Shown piece by piece: positions 27,236 through 37,800 of a stretch of DNA of 64,000 bases. This DNA comes from Chloroflexota bacterium (GTDB taxonomy: Bacteria > Chloroflexota > Dehalococcoidia > Lucifugimonadales > Lucifugimonadaceae): NCBI GenBank assembly GCA_018673955.1, contig JABHBJ010000076.1, forward strand, positions 1-64,000, given 5' to 3'. The position numbers and the translations under genes are program-made. The notes beneath the pieces were generated by a model that did not search any database, was not told where the DNA came from, and saw only the letters and a program-made list of their open reading frames with translations. The stretch's first letter is position 1. Each line of letters begins with the position of its first letter.

Positions 27236-27856
27236 CTAATCAGTTAAATCAGGGGTGGAATCGACGCTTGACGGCTGAGATGGTTCGGCAGTGCTGTTAC
27301 TGGAATCTTCTTCAGTTTTTCCGCTTCCATCTAGAAACCAGAAGTAGAAGATCATTAGGCTGATGCCGATAACAATAGAGGAGTCGGCAATATTGAAGAT
27401 GGGCCATGAACCGACATCAAAAAAGTCAGTGACATGACCAAGTCGAACACGATCGATTATGTTTCCGACCGCGCCACCGAATTGGAGTCCAAAAGCAATT
27501 CTAAGTACCCATGGAGGATCTTGGATAGATCGGTAAATCAAGGTCAGTATGCCGACTGCCCCGAGTGATACCCACGTAAGAATATCACCCTGTCCCTGGA
27601 AAAATGAGAACGCCGTGCCTGTGTTCCATGCATGAGTGAAGCGGAAGAAACCCGTGGCTGGCCAAGATTCGCCCACTACCAAATTTTCGATCACGATCCA
27701 TTTGGTGATCTGATCGAGAATGAGAGCGGATAGCATTATGATCCACGGCAGTGGATCAGTGTATTTAGATCGGCGATTCTCGTTGGAGTTACTAGGTTGG
27801 TCGTTGGTCAAATTAATCGTTTGAGATTTGTTTATAAGTTGATTGCGGCATTGCAA
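27236..27856 (-). CDS. lspA: Lipoprotein signal peptidase
   Basis: Inner-membrane aspartic protease that cuts prolipoprotein signal peptides. Four hydrophobic segments are visible, with the catalytic region in AVGNIIDRVRLGHVTDFFDV and WPIFNIADSSIVIG (both Asp present). The N-terminus carries about 30 polar residues and the C-terminus a Ser/Glu-rich tail, giving 206 residues, longer than usual. A putative lipoprotein substrate is at 62974. Confidence 0.93.
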   Translation of the reverse strand: MQCRNQLINKSQTINLTNDQPSNSNENRRSKYTDPLPWIIMLSALILDQITKWIVIENLVVGESWPATGFFRFTHAWNTGTAFSFFQGQGDILTWVSLGAVGILTLIYRSIQDPPWVLRIAFGLQFGGAVGNIIDRVRLGHVTDFFDVGSWPIFNIADSSIVIGISLMIFYFWFLDGSGKTEEDSSNSTAEPSQPSSVDSTPDLTD

Positions 27857-28009
27857 GAGCTTGATTTGAACTCTAACAACACTGAAAGTCCTATTCGAGT
27901 ATACGTTCGGACCGTATGCGTGGAGTCATGAGACAGATAGAATCTGCGGTCGATATCGATTATCGAAACCTAGCTTTGGCCTAATTAATTGTGGCGGAGA
28001 ACCAACGAC

Positions 28010-29047
28010 ATGATCCGAGTTGACTTACGGAGTGACACCGTTACTCATCCAAGCCCCGAAATGCGTAGGGCAATGTACGAAGCCGAACTCGGGGACGACG
28101 TTTACGGTGACGACCCAACAGTGAACGAACTTCAGCAACGCGCTGCCGATATGCTCGGCAAAGAAGCTGGGCTATTCGTTTCCTCAGGTACGCAGGGGAA
28201 CTTGGTAGCGGTTCTGGCTCAGGCGCAGCGTGGTGATGAAGTACTTGTCGGAGATCAGTGTCACATCATGAACTCCGAAGCCGGAGGGACGATGGTTCTG
28301 GGCAGTGTTGTTCTTTATCCGATCAAAACCGACAATTTCGGATTTCTTGAGCCGGAGTTGATTCAGGCAGCGGTAAAGCCTCGTGACTATCACAAGCCAC
28401 CGACTCGCTTGCTGACAATCGAGAACACTCATAACGGATCAAGCGGTCGGGCACTGAATCCTGAACAGATGAAGGCAATGGCCGATGCAGGACACGCGAA
28501 AGGGCTGAACGTTCATCTCGATGGTGCACGCGTTTTCAATGCAGCCGTTGCCCTGGGTGTTCCAGTGTCGAAGCTTACGGAGAACGTTGATACGGCAACG
28601 TTCTGCCTCTCTAAAGGGCTTTCTTGCCCGATTGGTTCAATTGTGGTTGGTTCGAAGGACTTCATCGAGGAAGCAGATCGATGGCGCAAGATGCTTGGTT
28701 CCGGAATGCGACAGGTTGGCATCGTCGCCGCGGCTGGACTCGTGGCACTAGACTCGATGATCGATCGGTTGCAGGAAGATCACGATTCCGCTCGTCATAT
28801 TGCTTCACGAATGGCTGAAATGAAGGGCATTTCAGTCGACCCAGAACATATACAAACCAACATTATTAGGTTTGGTGTTCCAGAGCACACTGGCGATCAT
28901 ATTGCTGCACGAATGAAAGAAGAGGGCGTGTACATCAACGGTGGAGATTCTGACTTGAGAATCGTTACTCACTACGGAGTTTCGGCAAAGGATTACGAAT
29001 TCACGATTTCCGCTCTCGGCAAAGTGATGAAAGAGATCGCTTCGTAG
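28010..29047 (+). CDS. ltaE: Low-specificity L-threonine aldolase
   Basis: PLP enzyme splitting L-threonine or allo-threonine to glycine and acetaldehyde. The start is placed at ATG 28010 (VDLRSDTVTHPSPEMRRAM follows directly), with GGAG about 11 bases upstream; the frame extends seven codons further. Family motifs are GDDVYGDDPTV, SSGTQGNLVA, HLDGARVFNA and the PLP lysine in FCLSKGLSCPIGS. It is a single gene, divergent from lspA. Confidence 0.94.
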   Translation: MIRVDLRSDTVTHPSPEMRRAMYEAELGDDVYGDDPTVNELQQRAADMLGKEAGLFVSSGTQGNLVAVLAQAQRGDEVLVGDQCHIMNSEAGGTMVLGSVVLYPIKTDNFGFLEPELIQAAVKPRDYHKPPTRLLTIENTHNGSSGRALNPEQMKAMADAGHAKGLNVHLDGARVFNAAVALGVPVSKLTENVDTATFCLSKGLSCPIGSIVVGSKDFIEEADRWRKMLGSGMRQVGIVAAAGLVALDSMIDRLQEDHDSARHIASRMAEMKGISVDPEHIQTNIIRFGVPEHTGDHIAARMKEEGVYINGGDSDLRIVTHYGVSAKDYEFTISALGKVMKEIAS

Positions 29048-29090
29048 TCAGTTCTTACCTCGATAGATATATTCGCGTCGTAACTCATTT

Positions 29091-29225
29091 ATGGCATACC
29101 CACTCCAAATTGAAAGACTGACAAAACGTTTTAAAAACGGTATTGCGCATCGTCACCTTTTCGGTCGAACAGGGCGAAATATTTGGCTTTCTGGGCCGGA
29201 CTGCTTTTATACGACCAACGGATGA
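29091..29225 (+). pseudogene. Relic of an ABC transporter ATP-binding gene
   Basis: ATG 29091 begins AYPLQIERLTKRFKNGI, the standard opening of ABC-2 ATPases. The frame then shifts by one, and the next frame gives VTFSVEQGEIFGFLG, which is the strand just before Walker A. Walker A itself and all the rest are missing. The relic ends before rarA, whose stop is at 29285. It is the deleted and frameshifted 5' end of a gene. Confidence 0.6.
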
Positions 29226-29284
29226 GGATTCAAACTGTATGGGGCGCACTATTTCTGTCCGGCTAAATTACGCGTTCGAACGGT

Positions 29285-30631
29285 TTAATCTTTAGAAGAT
29301 ATTCCGTATCGCTCGCCCCACCATTTAATAAGTCGTTCGCGAATAGCGTGCTCAGTTCCGAGACCCCCCGGCTCATAGAATCGTTGATTCTGTATGGCTT
29401 CGGGCAAATTGTCCGATTGAGAAAAATGACCCGGTTTGTCGTGCGGGTATTCGTAACCTTCGCCGTAGCCAAGATCTTTCATCAGGTTAGTAGGGGCATT
29501 TCGTAGATGCTGTGGCACTGGTTCATCACGCGATGTTCGAACGAACTCCAAAGCTTTATCGATCGCTTTGTACGCCGAGTTCGATTTTGGCGCGGTTGCC
29601 AGATAGATAGTTGCTTCGGCCAGCGGGATTCTGCCTTCGGGCATACCGACGAAGCTGACTGCCTGTTGTGCTGCTATGGCAACAGCGAGACCGTTGGGAT
29701 TGGCGAGTCCGATATCTTCGGCTGCTGAAATCACTAATCTACGCGCTATAAAAACGGGGTCTTCACCAGCATCGATCATTCGGGCGAGATAGTACAAAGC
29801 GGCGTCGGGGTCGGAGGCGCGTATCGTCTTAATGAACGCCGAAATGGTGTCGTAATGCATGTCGCCAAGACGGTCATAACGTGATTGCCTTTGGACAGAT
29901 TCTTCCATCGTTTCGACTTCAATTGCAATGTTTCCCGACTCGTCCCTCTCGGTCGATTCCGCGGCTAATTCGAGTGTGTTCAAAGCGGAACGAGCATCGC
30001 CGTTGGCAACTCGAAGCAAGAAGTGCATCGAGTCTTCGGAAAGTGAGACGCCATCCCGGCCAAGGCCGTGGTCTTCGTCTGTAATTGACCGTTCGATGAT
30101 TTCGGTGATGTCTTCATCGAGCAGCGGTTCGAGTGTGTAGACTCGGGTTCTCGAAAGTAACGGAGAAATAACTTCAAATGAAGGATTCTCGGTGGTCGCG
30201 CCGATCAGCGTGACCGTTCCATCTTCTACATGGGGTAACAGGGCGTCTTGCTGCGATTTTGAGAATCGGTGAATTTCATCGATGAACAGGATAGTTTTTC
30301 GACCCATTTGTCCAAGCCGGTCGTTTGCCAACGCGATCACGGCTCGAACGTCTTTTACGCCTGAAGTCACTGCGCTCAACTGTTCGAAGTGGGAATTTGT
30401 CTCGCCGGCGACTAAGCGAGCTAGAGTAGTTTTTCCACTGCCGGGTGGTCCCCAAAGAATCATCGAAGGCAGACGATCTTCGTCGATAGCCCTACGAAGA
30501 ACTTTGCCGGGGGTGAGGATGTGCTTTTGACCGACGTACTCATCAAGCGTTTTCGGACGCATGCGCGTTGCAAGAGGGGCGATGCGATCTTGAATCTCAC
30601 GTTTACGATGGTCGAACAGCGTCATAGTCAC
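29285..30631 (-). CDS. rarA: Replication-associated recombination protein A (RarA/MgsA)
   Basis: AAA+ clamp-loader-like ATPase acting at stalled forks, 448 residues. Early signature [20 protein letters not shown], Walker [10 protein letters not shown], Walker [17 protein letters not shown], sensor 1 [11 protein letters not shown], then the MgsA C-terminal domain ([25 protein letters not shown]-type block) with PQHLRNAPT and GYEYPHD. It follows the Smr gene on the same strand. Confidence 0.95.
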   Translation of the reverse strand: MTMTLFDHRKREIQDRIAPLATRMRPKTLDEYVGQKHILTPGKVLRRAIDEDRLPSMILWGPPGSGKTTLARLVAGETNSHFEQLSAVTSGVKDVRAVIALANDRLGQMGRKTILFIDEIHRFSKSQQDALLPHVEDGTVTLIGATTENPSFEVISPLLSRTRVYTLEPLLDEDITEIIERSITDEDHGLGRDGVSLSEDSMHFLLRVANGDARSALNTLELAAESTERDESGNIAIEVETMEESVQRQSRYDRLGDMHYDTISAFIKTIRASDPDAALYYLARMIDAGEDPVFIARRLVISAAEDIGLANPNGLAVAIAAQQAVSFVGMPEGRIPLAEATIYLATAPKSNSAYKAIDKALEFVRTSRDEPVPQHLRNAPTNLMKDLGYGEGYEYPHDKPGHFSQSDNLPEAIQNQRFYEPGGLGTEHAIRERLIKWWGERYGISSKD

Positions 30632-30712
30632 AGGTTACGCCACCATTGTGTTGAGGGGGCAAGATGAATGGCAATCGAATGCTCTGCATCAAGTCGGCAA
30701 TAGTGGTCGCAT

Positions 30713-31114
30713 TTACTTTCGAGGCAATGCCTTTGGAACGATCTCGTTGTTCGAACGTCGGTTGAACGCCTTATGTCCGCCGTAGTTCATTTCGGCAACT
30801 GTCACCCCATCGCCGCCATCTCCGTATGGGGCAGCGTAGTGGCGCACAACTAGATCGCTCTTACTGAGGATATCTCGGCTTAATTGTTTTAACACGCCGG
30901 TACCATGACCGTGATTAATCTTGGCGATATGTAAGCGGGAATTGTGACAGTGCTGAAGGTGAACCAAAATAGCGGTTTCAGCTTCATGTGCCCGCATGCC
31001 GTGAAGATCGACCTCGATCTCTGCAGCATCGTAGCCGCTCGACGAGGCATTGGAGTTAGATTCCCATGTTTGCTCTGAAGTCGGCTTCGGGCGTCTGCGG
31101 CGTTTAGGACTCAT
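30713..31114 (-). CDS. Smr-domain protein
   Basis: 133-residue protein with a basic N-terminus (SPKRRRRPKP) and one Smr domain: VDLHGMRAHEAE and the GHGTG motif in INHGHGTGVLK. The Smr domain, also found at the end of MutS2, is a nucleic-acid nickase or mRNA/ribosome-cleaving module. A longer frame runs upstream to 31438, but that part only overlaps selA. ATG 31114 forms an ATGA overlap with the selA stop, so the two genes are coupled. Confidence 0.88.
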   Translation of the reverse strand: MSPKRRRRPKPTSEQTWESNSNASSSGYDAAEIEVDLHGMRAHEAETAILVHLQHCHNSRLHIAKINHGHGTGVLKQLSRDILSKSDLVVRHYAAPYGDGGDGVTVAEMNYGGHKAFNRRSNNEIVPKALPRK

Positions 31115-32562
31115 TGTGCCGACTGACCCACAGCGAACTTTATTGCTTCGGCCACCGCGTGATCCTGAGTAGCGAGAACCGTACGAGGATCCAATAAGAT
31201 TCGATCGTTTTCGATTCTGGCAATCACTGCAACGGGAGCTCGGCGAAGATTTGCGGAAAAACGATCTGCACTGCCAGACGGTTCGATGGTCAACACACTG
31301 GTTGGTAGTGTTTGACCCGGTAGCGAACCGCCGCCAACTGCAGATCGAGCTCGGTGAACCTCTCCGACACCTGATTCCGTTTGCCACATCGCAGCTCGGC
31401 GAGCGATGTCTGCTTCGCTCATCGAAATCATCTTCCATATCGGAATTTCTTCTTCGTGTGCGCCTTTTAGATACGAAACCAAAGTCGCAGCAATCATAGA
31501 AAGAGTCATCTTGTCGATTCGTACAGCTCGTGCGAGTGGGTGCTTCGAAACCAAATCAACCCACCGCTTTTCGCCAGCGATAAGACCTGCCTGAGGACCG
31601 CCCAATAGCTTGTCGCCCGAGAACAGCGTTAACGCCGCACCGACTGAAATTGAATCTTGCGCTTGAGGCTCTTGATCGAGTCCGTATTTTCGTGTGTCGA
31701 CTAGACAGCCCGAACCAAGATCGTTGATTACAGGGATGCCGTGTTTTGTACCGACAGCGACCATGTCCGAAAGTTCAGCAACATGAGTGAAGCCTTCAAC
31801 AACAAAATTGCTGGGATGAACTTTGAGAATAGCGGCAGTATTTGGTGTTATCGCCGCTTCATAGTCGGCTGCGTAGGTGCGATTTGTAGTCCCTACTTCG
31901 ACGAGCGTTGCACCTGATTGGCGCATCACGTCTGGTATTCGAAAGCCACCACCGATTTCGACAGCCTCGCCACGAGAAACGATTACCTCGTTTTTCTCAC
32001 CGTTCGCACCTACCACTGCAGCTAATGTGAGAAGTACAGCGGAAGCATTGTTGTTTACAGCGATCCCAGCTTCAGCACCTGTTGTCTGCGACAGCAGAGC
32101 GGAGATATGTGCGTTTCTGGAACCGCGCTTACCCGAGGCAAGATCAAACTCTAAGTCTGAATAGATCGATGCCGAGTCAGCCGCCGCTCGGGCAGCATCG
32201 CTACCTAGCGGCGAACGTCCAAGATTTGTATGAAGAACGACACCTGTGGCATTGACGACAGGTTTTGGCCAAGCGCCCCATGCTCGGTCGGCACGTTTTA
32301 CGATTTCAGATACCATCGACTCAATATCAGGGACAGAGCCGGTGCTTTTGATTGCCGCACGAGCTTTTCCCAGCACTTCACGGGCTATGGCGGTAACGGC
32401 TTCGTGGGAAAAATTCCGAACAAGATCTACGACTTCTTCGGATTGAAGAAGTGTGTCTACCGATGGCAGTGATCGGTATGCGGACTCTGTCAAATGGACA
32501 CTCCCAGCTCGTTTCCGCAATTCGCCTTTAGTCGACAATAAGCGAGTCAGTCGAACACTCAC
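31111..32562 (-). CDS. selA: L-seryl-tRNA(Sec) selenium transferase
   Basis: PLP enzyme converting Ser-tRNA(Sec) to Sec-tRNA(Sec) using selenophosphate. The 483 residues contain an N-terminal helical domain, then ATGVVLHTNLGRSPL, VNNNASAVLLTL, SRGEAVEIGGGFRIPDVM and the PLP lysine Lys318 in LFSGDKLLGGPQAGL. The start is GTG. It shows that the organism can make selenocysteine by the bacterial route. selB, selD and the tRNA-Sec gene are not in this window. It is coupled to the Smr gene and divergent from coaE. It supports the Sec reading of TGA at 4922. Confidence 0.95.
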   Translation of the reverse strand: MSVRLTRLLSTKGELRKRAGSVHLTESAYRSLPSVDTLLQSEEVVDLVRNFSHEAVTAIAREVLGKARAAIKSTGSVPDIESMVSEIVKRADRAWGAWPKPVVNATGVVLHTNLGRSPLGSDAARAAADSASIYSDLEFDLASGKRGSRNAHISALLSQTTGAEAGIAVNNNASAVLLTLAAVVGANGEKNEVIVSRGEAVEIGGGFRIPDVMRQSGATLVEVGTTNRTYAADYEAAITPNTAAILKVHPSNFVVEGFTHVAELSDMVAVGTKHGIPVINDLGSGCLVDTRKYGLDQEPQAQDSISVGAALTLFSGDKLLGGPQAGLIAGEKRWVDLVSKHPLARAVRIDKMTLSMIAATLVSYLKGAHEEEIPIWKMISMSEADIARRAAMWQTESGVGEVHRARSAVGGGSLPGQTLPTSVLTIEPSGSADRFSANLRRAPVAVIARIENDRILLDPRTVLATQDHAVAEAIKFAVGQSAQ

Positions 32563-32703
32563 AATGCAATTTAGCGATTACAAGTACAAAAGTTTACTAC
32601 TCTCGAACACGAATCTAGCTGGAAAAAGCACGGCGATGATGTTCGTACGGGCGTAAGATTACTCGGTTCGCCACTTATGTAACTGGCTCTGCTTGGAGTT
32701 CGA

Positions 32704-33294
32704 GTGTTAATCATCGGTCTTACCGGCGGTATAGGAACCGGAAAATCCGAGGTTTCTCACATTCTTCGTGAGCTAGGATCGGTGGTGATCGAGTCGGACA
32801 AGGTTGCTCACCAGTCCTACGAGCCGGGAACGAAGGCTCATGGGTTGATCGTGAACCAGTTTGGCGAAGACGTTCTGGACGATTCGGGTTTTATCGATCG
32901 GAAATCTCTGGGCAAAATCGTTTTTTCTGATCCCGCCCGGCGTTTGGAACTTGAGAAGATCGTATGGCCGGCGACGCGAGAGCTGACACTGGCACTCTTG
33001 AAAAAAGAGACGGAGCGCAGAACTAAAGTCGTTGTGGTTGAAGTCCCGAAATTATTCGAATCAGAATGGGACAATGTCGCCAATGTTGTCTGGACCGTTG
33101 AAGCGCCGAAAAGCTTGGTTTTTCAACGTGTTAAACGAAGATCGGGAATGAGTGAGTCAGATACGGAAGCCAGAGTTGCTGCGCAGCTCACGAGGCAAGA
33201 GCGTGTCGATAAGGCTGACATCGTGATCGAAAACGACGGAACGCTTGAAGATCTGCGCAATCAAATATCGAAACTCTGGAAATCAATCCACTAA
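32704..33294 (+). CDS. coaE: Dephospho-CoA kinase
   Basis: Last step of coenzyme A synthesis, phosphorylation of dephospho-CoA. 196 residues: P-loop GLTGGIGTGKSEV, the lid region with Asp (VIESDKVAHQ) and VEVPKLFES. The start is GTG 32704. It is divergent from selA and 75 bases before the CbbQ-like gene. Confidence 0.94.
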   Translation: MLIIGLTGGIGTGKSEVSHILRELGSVVIESDKVAHQSYEPGTKAHGLIVNQFGEDVLDDSGFIDRKSLGKIVFSDPARRLELEKIVWPATRELTLALLKKETERRTKVVVVEVPKLFESEWDNVANVVWTVEAPKSLVFQRVKRRSGMSESDTEARVAAQLTRQERVDKADIVIENDGTLEDLRNQISKLWKSIH

Positions 33295-33325
33295 GGAATG
33301 TATCCAGGTATGAATCCGAAATAGT

Positions 33326-33359
33326 TCACCGCTAATCGGTGAGGAAATGCCCTCAGGGC
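33326..33359 (+). promoter_or_regulatory. Two small hairpins in the leader of the CbbQ-like gene
   Basis: TCACCG / CGGTGA (33326-33342, 5-base loop) and GCCC / GGGC (33349-33359, 3-base loop) lie in the 75-base gap before ATG 33370. They could affect translation or terminate coaE read-through. The assignment is weak. Confidence 0.3.
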
Positions 33360-33369
33360 GTGAGTACTA

Positions 33370-34254
33370 ATGGCCATAGAACAGAAATACAACGAGCAAA
33401 ACATCGAAGACTACTACGTAGAGAAAGAGCCTTTTTACGTACCAACTTCCGACGAGATTGACATTTTTGAATCGGCCTACCGACAGCGAGTACCGATCCT
33501 CCTAAAAGGTCCTACTGGAACTGGTAAAACCCGTTTCGTAGAGCACATGGCTTGGCGCCTGAGCGAAGGCCTGACTGCACGAAACCCCGGTGATGCTGCT
33601 GAGAATGGCGCCGGCGAAAAGCTTCCGCTCATCACGGTCGCATGTCACGAAGACCTGACCGCCAGCGACCTTGTCGGTCGATACCTGCTTGATGCCGATG
33701 GCACTCGTTGGATCGACGGGCCGCTGACCCGCGCTGTAAAAGCCGGTGGAATTTGCTACCTCGACGAAATCGTCGAAGCCCGAAAAGACACCACCGTCAT
33801 TATTCACCCACTGACCGACCATCGTCGCTCACTAACTATCGACAAGCTCGGATCGACGATAGAAGCTGCTGATGGCTTCCTACTGGTTGTTTCTTACAAC
33901 CCTGGGTACCAGAATGCTCTAAAGGACTTGAAGCACAGCACACGTCAACGTTTCGTTGCGCTTGAGTTCGATTTTCCTGAAGAAGAGCGAGAAGCACAGA
34001 TTATTGCTCACGAATCGGGTTGTGATTCCGACACTGCTGAACGATTGGCACGACTCGGGCTCAAGATTCGAAACCTTCGTGAACATGGCCTTGAAGAAGG
34101 CGCTAGCACTAGAATGCTTATCTACGCAGGTCGCTTGATTAAAGAAGGCGTATCGCAGCGACGAGCATGTCAAGTATCCGTAACTTGGGGTATTACTGAT
34201 GATCCTCAGATTCAGCGCAGCATCGACGAGGTTGTAACTTCGATCTTCGCGTGA
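33370..34254 (+). CDS. MoxR-type AAA+ ATPase (CbbQ/NirQ/NorQ family)
   Basis: AAA+ ATPase of 294 residues with Walker A GPTGTGKT (47-54), Walker B ICYLDEIVEAR and sensor-like VVSYNPGYQ. CbbQ/NorQ proteins work with a VWA partner (CbbO/NorD) to insert metals into, or reactivate, large enzymes such as Rubisco or NO reductase. The partner here is the VWA protein at 34873. No Rubisco or NO reductase gene is in the window, so the client is unknown. It overlaps the Nudix gene by four bases. Confidence 0.9.
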   Translation: MAIEQKYNEQNIEDYYVEKEPFYVPTSDEIDIFESAYRQRVPILLKGPTGTGKTRFVEHMAWRLSEGLTARNPGDAAENGAGEKLPLITVACHEDLTASDLVGRYLLDADGTRWIDGPLTRAVKAGGICYLDEIVEARKDTTVIIHPLTDHRRSLTIDKLGSTIEAADGFLLVVSYNPGYQNALKDLKHSTRQRFVALEFDFPEEEREAQIIAHESGCDSDTAERLARLGLKIRNLREHGLEEGASTRMLIYAGRLIKEGVSQRRACQVSVTWGITDDPQIQRSIDEVVTSIFA

Positions 34255-34844
34255 ACACTACCGTGAATTCCAAAGGGCTTACGATCAACCGGCTCGAAAC
34301 TACCCTAAAGCAGTATTCAGGCAAGAAGCATGAAGCACTGGGCAGCAGTGCCCTCGCGGCCGTGAGCGTGTTGTTCAACGTTACAAACGGTGAACCGTGC
34401 GTGTTGATGATTAGGCGAGCGGAAACACTCAGGAACCACAGCGGTCAATGGGCGTTTCCGGGTGGAATGATCGAACAGTCTGACAATTCGCCAATGCATG
34501 CGGCATTGCGAGAGACGAATGAAGAACTTGGAATCAAGTCGGATGATATCGATATTTGGTGTCAGATGCCACCAATCGATACCTCAACAGGATTCGAAGT
34601 TTGGCCATACGCAGGTAGGGTAACCGACGGCGTGCAAATTACGCCTGAAGAAGCTGAGGTTGCGGATGTAGTAAACGTACCTGTGAGGGTATTTGTGGAC
34701 GCTGCATCTCGACGATCGATCACAGTCGTCCGGGAAAGTGGAGTACGCAAACTATCCGCATATGCCTATGAGGATCGCGTGATCTGGGGAGCATCTGCTC
34801 AGATAATTACGAACACTATCGACATTGTGATGAACGCAGAATGA
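34251..34844 (+). CDS. Nudix hydrolase (CoA-pyrophosphatase-like)
   Basis: Nudix protein of 197 residues. The box WAFPGGMIEQSDNSPMHAALRETNEELGI follows the looser NudL/CoA-diphosphatase spacing (G, then Glu/Asp, then REtxEElG). Members hydrolyse CoA or related nucleotide diphosphates. The GTG start overlaps the CbbQ-like gene in an ATGA-type junction (GTGA), so translation is coupled. It sits between the ATPase and its VWA partner, which is unusual. Confidence 0.85.
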   Translation: MNTTVNSKGLTINRLETTLKQYSGKKHEALGSSALAAVSVLFNVTNGEPCVLMIRRAETLRNHSGQWAFPGGMIEQSDNSPMHAALRETNEELGIKSDDIDIWCQMPPIDTSTGFEVWPYAGRVTDGVQITPEEAEVADVVNVPVRVFVDAASRRSITVVRESGVRKLSAYAYEDRVIWGASAQIITNTIDIVMNAE

Positions 34845-34872
34845 AACAGTCTGACAAAGGGCAAGACCAGAT

Positions 34873-37800
34873 TTGACCAGTTCCGACGATGCAAAGCAAA
34901 ACGCAATCGAGATGACCCGTAAGGAACTAGACCAGTTCCCGGCACCAGTGCTCGAACGATACGAAATTGCCCTCGAAAAGCTAAATGGACGATTAGCTGA
35001 CGAAACATGCCAGCTATGGGCACAAGAAGGCTTGGAAATCGCCAGCAAAACTGTGAGGTCGTGGGAAGCAGCTGCGGAGTTTTTCGATGCTTCAGTAGCG
35101 GTTCAACGACAGCTTCCTTCGGGCCAATTCCTGAAGTGGGCGAAGACTGGCACATCGCTTTGTGAAGACTCGCCGTCATTGGCAGTTGCATATTTCAAGT
35201 CGTCACCAAAAGCGATGCTTCGCCTACGTCCTCGGTATATCGACGACTGGGCGAACGTGTGCAGAGCGCTATATCGCGGCACTTGGAAATCATCAGCTCT
35301 TGCTTGCCGACTCTTCGAAGCGACTCCCGATCTGCTCGAAACGCTTTCATTTGAAGAATTCTGCCATTTTGGTGAATTCCTAGAAATTCTCTCACGTCGA
35401 TCCTACGATCAGGCAGGCGACGCTCTCGGTGCCGGTATCGACCTGTTTCCGAAAATTACCGGAGATGTCGATAGATTTATCAACCTTGCTCAGATCGTTG
35501 CTGAGAAATCATGGCGAGAAACAGCTGTGCTTTTCGACTCTGCTACCGCCTCTCTTGTCGAACTCGGAGCTCCCCACAGAGCGCCGTTGATTTCACTCGC
35601 ACGTCGACTCGTTATCACTGGGGTTAGTGATGCGGCTGGAGTGTTGCGAGACGGTGCAAATACAGTCAATAGGATTCCAACGGACAACCGCGATCGTCTT
35701 CTAGAAATGACCGACGGTATCGCAGCTGTCTCGGCTCCTGCCGCTCCTGAGTTTCTGAAGATCGTTCCTGAAATACTTGAACGAGTGACGTTCGATCAGA
35801 TGGGCCAATGGCAGACTGAAGGCCTACGCACAGCCCGTGAGAGCGATGAAGCTGCTGTCACTTACTTCAAGCTTCAATCGCCAGCTAGCCAAGAAATCCT
35901 CGATTCGCTGTCATCTTCTATTGAACTTTCGAGAGTTCGAGACGTCATCCAAATGTACTGTCTGGCACTTACAGGTCGCACTATCGACGTTCAGGCTGCC
36001 GCTGCGCTTGCCGAGAAGAATATTGGGTGGTTCCAGGGCGAACTGCCAACGACCGAAGGCACCACGATTTACATGCCATCGGTTATCAATCGGTACACGA
36101 CCAAAGACGAAAACTTTGGATTCTTCAAAGTGATCTCAACGCATCAGATCGGGCACATCGAATTTGGCTCTTTTGCATTCGATTTCAATATTGAATCGAC
36201 TCTATTTGACGATCTTCGCCCCCGCCTTCCGGGTGCGTCAGAATTAAGGGCCGCCAAAGCAGCCGATGAAGCCGAAAAGAAAGCAGCGTTAACGCCGCCA
36301 CAGGTAGTCGTTTTTGGTCATGAGCCTCCCTCGGAACCAACACCTGAGGCAGCAGAACCGGTAGCTGTTGCTCCCCGAGAATTTCTAACCGATATGAGCC
36401 GGTTCTTCGATCTGTTTCAGGAACGTCGATTGGCTCTTGATGCATTCACCGTGCTCGAAAGCTCTCGTATCGACGGATATGTCGAAGAGCTTTACCCAGG
36501 CGTGATGACGATGTACGACATGGTTCGTACCGCTTCGCTCGAAGCACGTCCTGATGTAACCGATCTACCAGCCAGAGAAGCACTCGTTGAATTCATGATT
36601 CGGGTAAGTCTTGGTCAGGTCGACGAGATGCTCGTGCCATCAGAGCACCTTGACGTTGCTCGTAAATTGCGCAAGCTGATACGACAAGTCACTTCGGCAG
36701 AGGCGATTGTAGAAGATGCCGCTGAAGCAGCGATTCGTGCCTATTCGATACTTATAGATGTGAAGAACGAAGAAGTCGACGATGACGATTTCGAACAGCT
36801 AGAGCCTGAAGATGAAGACGACGAGACAGCTGAAGATGAGGACGATGTAGTCGACCCAGAAGAGGTTATCCAGCAGTTTATGGGCCAAGCATCACCAGAC
36901 GGCGAAGGTGAGGGTGAGCCTGAAGAAGGCGAGTCGAGCGAACAAGATTTAGAAGGCGAAGGTGAAGAAGATTACTCATCGCCTCAAGAAGTCGACTACC
37001 GAGGCGAGTTTAAACCTGAGCTTTCACAGCTGCTATCTCAAATGCAGATGATGGAAAATGGCGAAATGTCCGAGTCAGGTGAAATGGAGCCGATCACTCA
37101 AGAACAGCTCGAAGAGATGATGAAGAACGCGCCAGAGATGGACATGGAGCAGACGGAGGGCGAAGAGGGTGGCGATCAAGAGGTTTCCGAGATGATCGAA
37201 AACCTGATGAAAGAACTACAGAAGCGCGATCCTGAGAACCAACAGTTCCAGCCAGGACCTTCGCAGCACGTCGATGAAGATGGTGGTCCTCTGACCGCTA
37301 CTGAACCCGAGACCTTCACATACCCTGAATGGGATTTCAGGGCAAATGAATATAAGCCAAACTGGTGCATGGTTCACGAGAAGATCATGGCCGATGGTGA
37401 ACCTAATTTCTTCCGCGAGACTCTCGCAGATAACTCCGGGCTAGTCGCCCAAATAAGGCGTCAGTTCGAGTTAGTCATCCCAGAGATGTACCGCAAGCAG
37501 AAGCGACTTGAAGACGGCGAAGAATATGATCTCGATTCTGTTTTGGAAGCGTTGATCGATCTTAAAATCGGTGTATCGCCAGAAGAGAAACTCTACTGGC
37601 GTCGAAACAAAAACGAACGATCGGTTGCAGTAGCGTTCCTGTTGGATCTCTCTGCGTCTACAGCAGAGGCGATTGACGATGCTAAGAAGCCGTCCGACGA
37701 TTGGGGTGCGCCTGACGACCCTGTGGAATACATGGTTTGGTTGCGTTCACGTCGATCTGAAGGCCTTCGTCGCACTTACAAGCGAATCGTCGATGTTGAA

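Noticed and set aside
30713-31438. 241-residue frame including the Smr domain
   Set aside because: The first 108 residues lie inside selA in another frame and have no domain character. The true start is ATG 31114.
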